NCBI GenBank assembly: GCA_944472155.2
Contig: OX235271.1
Location: 122,579,329-122,643,328, forward strand
DNA length: 64,000 bases
Direction of reading: 5' to 3'
Source: Trichobilharzia szidati
Lineage: Eukaryota; Platyhelminthes; Trematoda; Strigeidida; Schistosomatidae
In this document: piece after piece, positions 62,901 through 64,000 of the stretch
How the letters are laid out: each line of letters opens with the position of its first letter
How positions within the stretch are numbered: the stretch's first letter is position 1
Translations under genes and position numbers: made by a program
The notes under the pieces: model-generated
The model's database searches: none
What the model was told of the DNA's origin: nothing
The model's input: only the letters and a program-made list of their open reading frames with translations

Positions 62901-63694
62901 GTTTTGACTACGCAAGAGGATGAACGGGTAAAGGGGTAGATTCTTCGCCTATCTGGTATAATCCAATTAAACAAATCAGATGAAGGAGATTCGTTAATTC
63001 TTTAGCTTTTAAAAAATGATCATAATTATCACTGATGAATTAACGTGTTTACGACGCCAGTATCAACACAAATGCACACAGCATTTACACGTATATTTCA
63101 AATACTGAATAATGATGACAAGTTGACAACAACAATACAAGTGAATGATAACCAACACATTTGATAATAATAGCTTTATTCTAAAGAGCATTTATTCAAA
63201 TATTCACTCTCATACAAACTGACTTCATTTTATGTACTACAATATGATGATACATATTTTTGATGTGTGAGGAAGTCGGAGTAGTTCTGTTAAAGAAGCT
63301 GTGGTGTAAATCGTGAAACGTTGAGAGAAATCTTGTTTTGATTTTCTAAGCAATCTGTGATTATTGAAAATAGTTTTATAAAGAATGAAAATAGCTGATT
63401 GCCAGTGTATTACGTTAATAAATAAATAAATAAAACTTCAACGCACTACCAAATTTCATTATGATTCATTCTCTTCAGGCATTGACATTATTCGAGGAAA
63501 TCTGTAACATCTCTGTTCTGCACATTTTTAACCGAAATCATTGTCTAAAGATTCTAGTTAACCTGAATTCACAGATTCATTCCAACTTCATGTCAACTGT
63601 GATAAAAGGTTTTTAAAGATTGCCTTATCTCCTCTATTGTTTTGTGGAATTTTCCAGCTTCTAGTTATTTGATTCTTACTCTTATCTTCCCCAT
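62901..63694. other. Unassigned sequence
   Basis: AT-rich, with an AATA run near 63417-63434. No gene recognised. Confidence 0.4.
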
Positions 63695-64000
63695 CCCCCC
63701 ACATCGGTCGGTCGGTTTTCGACATAGAACTTTGCACATATGTGCGGCAGTTCAAGTCGCCACACTCCATGTAGCACACAAAGGAAGAGAAGAAATACAT
63801 AATATAGTCAGTAAACAGAGGTGTGAGACAAAGGAATAGTTATAACGGAGAACAAAACAGTTTAATTGGAAATCATAAGTCACAAGGAGTGGATGCACCT
63901 GCGCCACTGAGAACGATTTTGAGCCATGTCACCAATTGTTTCCAACCATTGGTTTTACCGTCCCGAGGACCCCAACCAGGAAGTCTACACCTTCCTACGT
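63695..64000 (-). mobile_element. RTE-like LINE 3' end, continues past window
   Basis: The reverse complement of 63705-64000 matches 3720-4000 closely: the C-terminal codons ([25 protein letters not shown]) and the same 3' UTR ending in CCGACCGACC. The rest of the element lies beyond base 64000. Confidence 0.85.

Overview
The window is animal nuclear DNA. It is AT-rich, carries spliced genes with GT/AG introns (two only 36 and 45 nt long), and is dominated by retroelement relics. The mixture of Penelope-like elements with GIY-YIG domains, RTE-like and CR1-like LINEs, a Ty3/Gypsy LTR element and tRNA-derived SINEs, together with very short introns near the 5' side of a gene, points to a blood fluke (Schistosoma or a close relative). 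Species is inferred, not shown. There are no bacterial features. The N run at 7109-7607 shows this is a draft scaffold.

Layout. 1-7108 is a near-copy of 19302-25627 (about 1-2.5% different in exons). It carries the last four recognisable exons of NAF1, the H/ACA RNP assembly factor, plus Penelope and SINE fragments. After the gap, 7608-14798 holds a reversed CR1-like LINE (9115-12355) and a Penelope tail. The more complete NAF1 gene runs 14799-24220 in eight recognisable exons that join in frame. Its 4.7 kb fourth intron contains Penelope fragments and a 602 + 602 bp near-perfect palindrome (17422-18641). The first, upstream copy of the NAF1 3' half has a 5'-truncated RTE insertion that the second lacks. 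The second has a SINE that the first lacks.

27171-31100 holds a SINE and a nearly full-length RTE-like LINE with one in-frame stop and a late frameshift. 31176-31956 is a foldback structure (215 bp arms) with a SINE in its loop. 33435-33760 is a full-length SINE. 34366-39640 is a decayed, interrupted Gypsy element, followed by a Penelope fragment. 40070-45360 has no gene I can support. 45475-48650 is a gene of unknown function, probably at least two exons, with a serine/asparagine-rich product. 50190-54930 holds two badly decayed RTE copies.

The most unusual object is at 56226-58006. It is a short, young LTR-bounded element on the minus strand: two 286 bp direct repeats, TG...CA ends, a target duplication, a primer-binding-site-like stretch and a polypurine tract. 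It has no gag or pol. Its interior carries a glutamine-rich, host-like coding exon flanked by apparent splice sites. 58007-64000 contains SINE tails, a SINE with a clean 13 bp target duplication, a decayed Penelope element, and an RTE 3' end running off the edge.

The only host genes I can support are NAF1 (plus its partial copy) and the unknown gene at 45-48 kb. Everything else recognised is mobile DNA.
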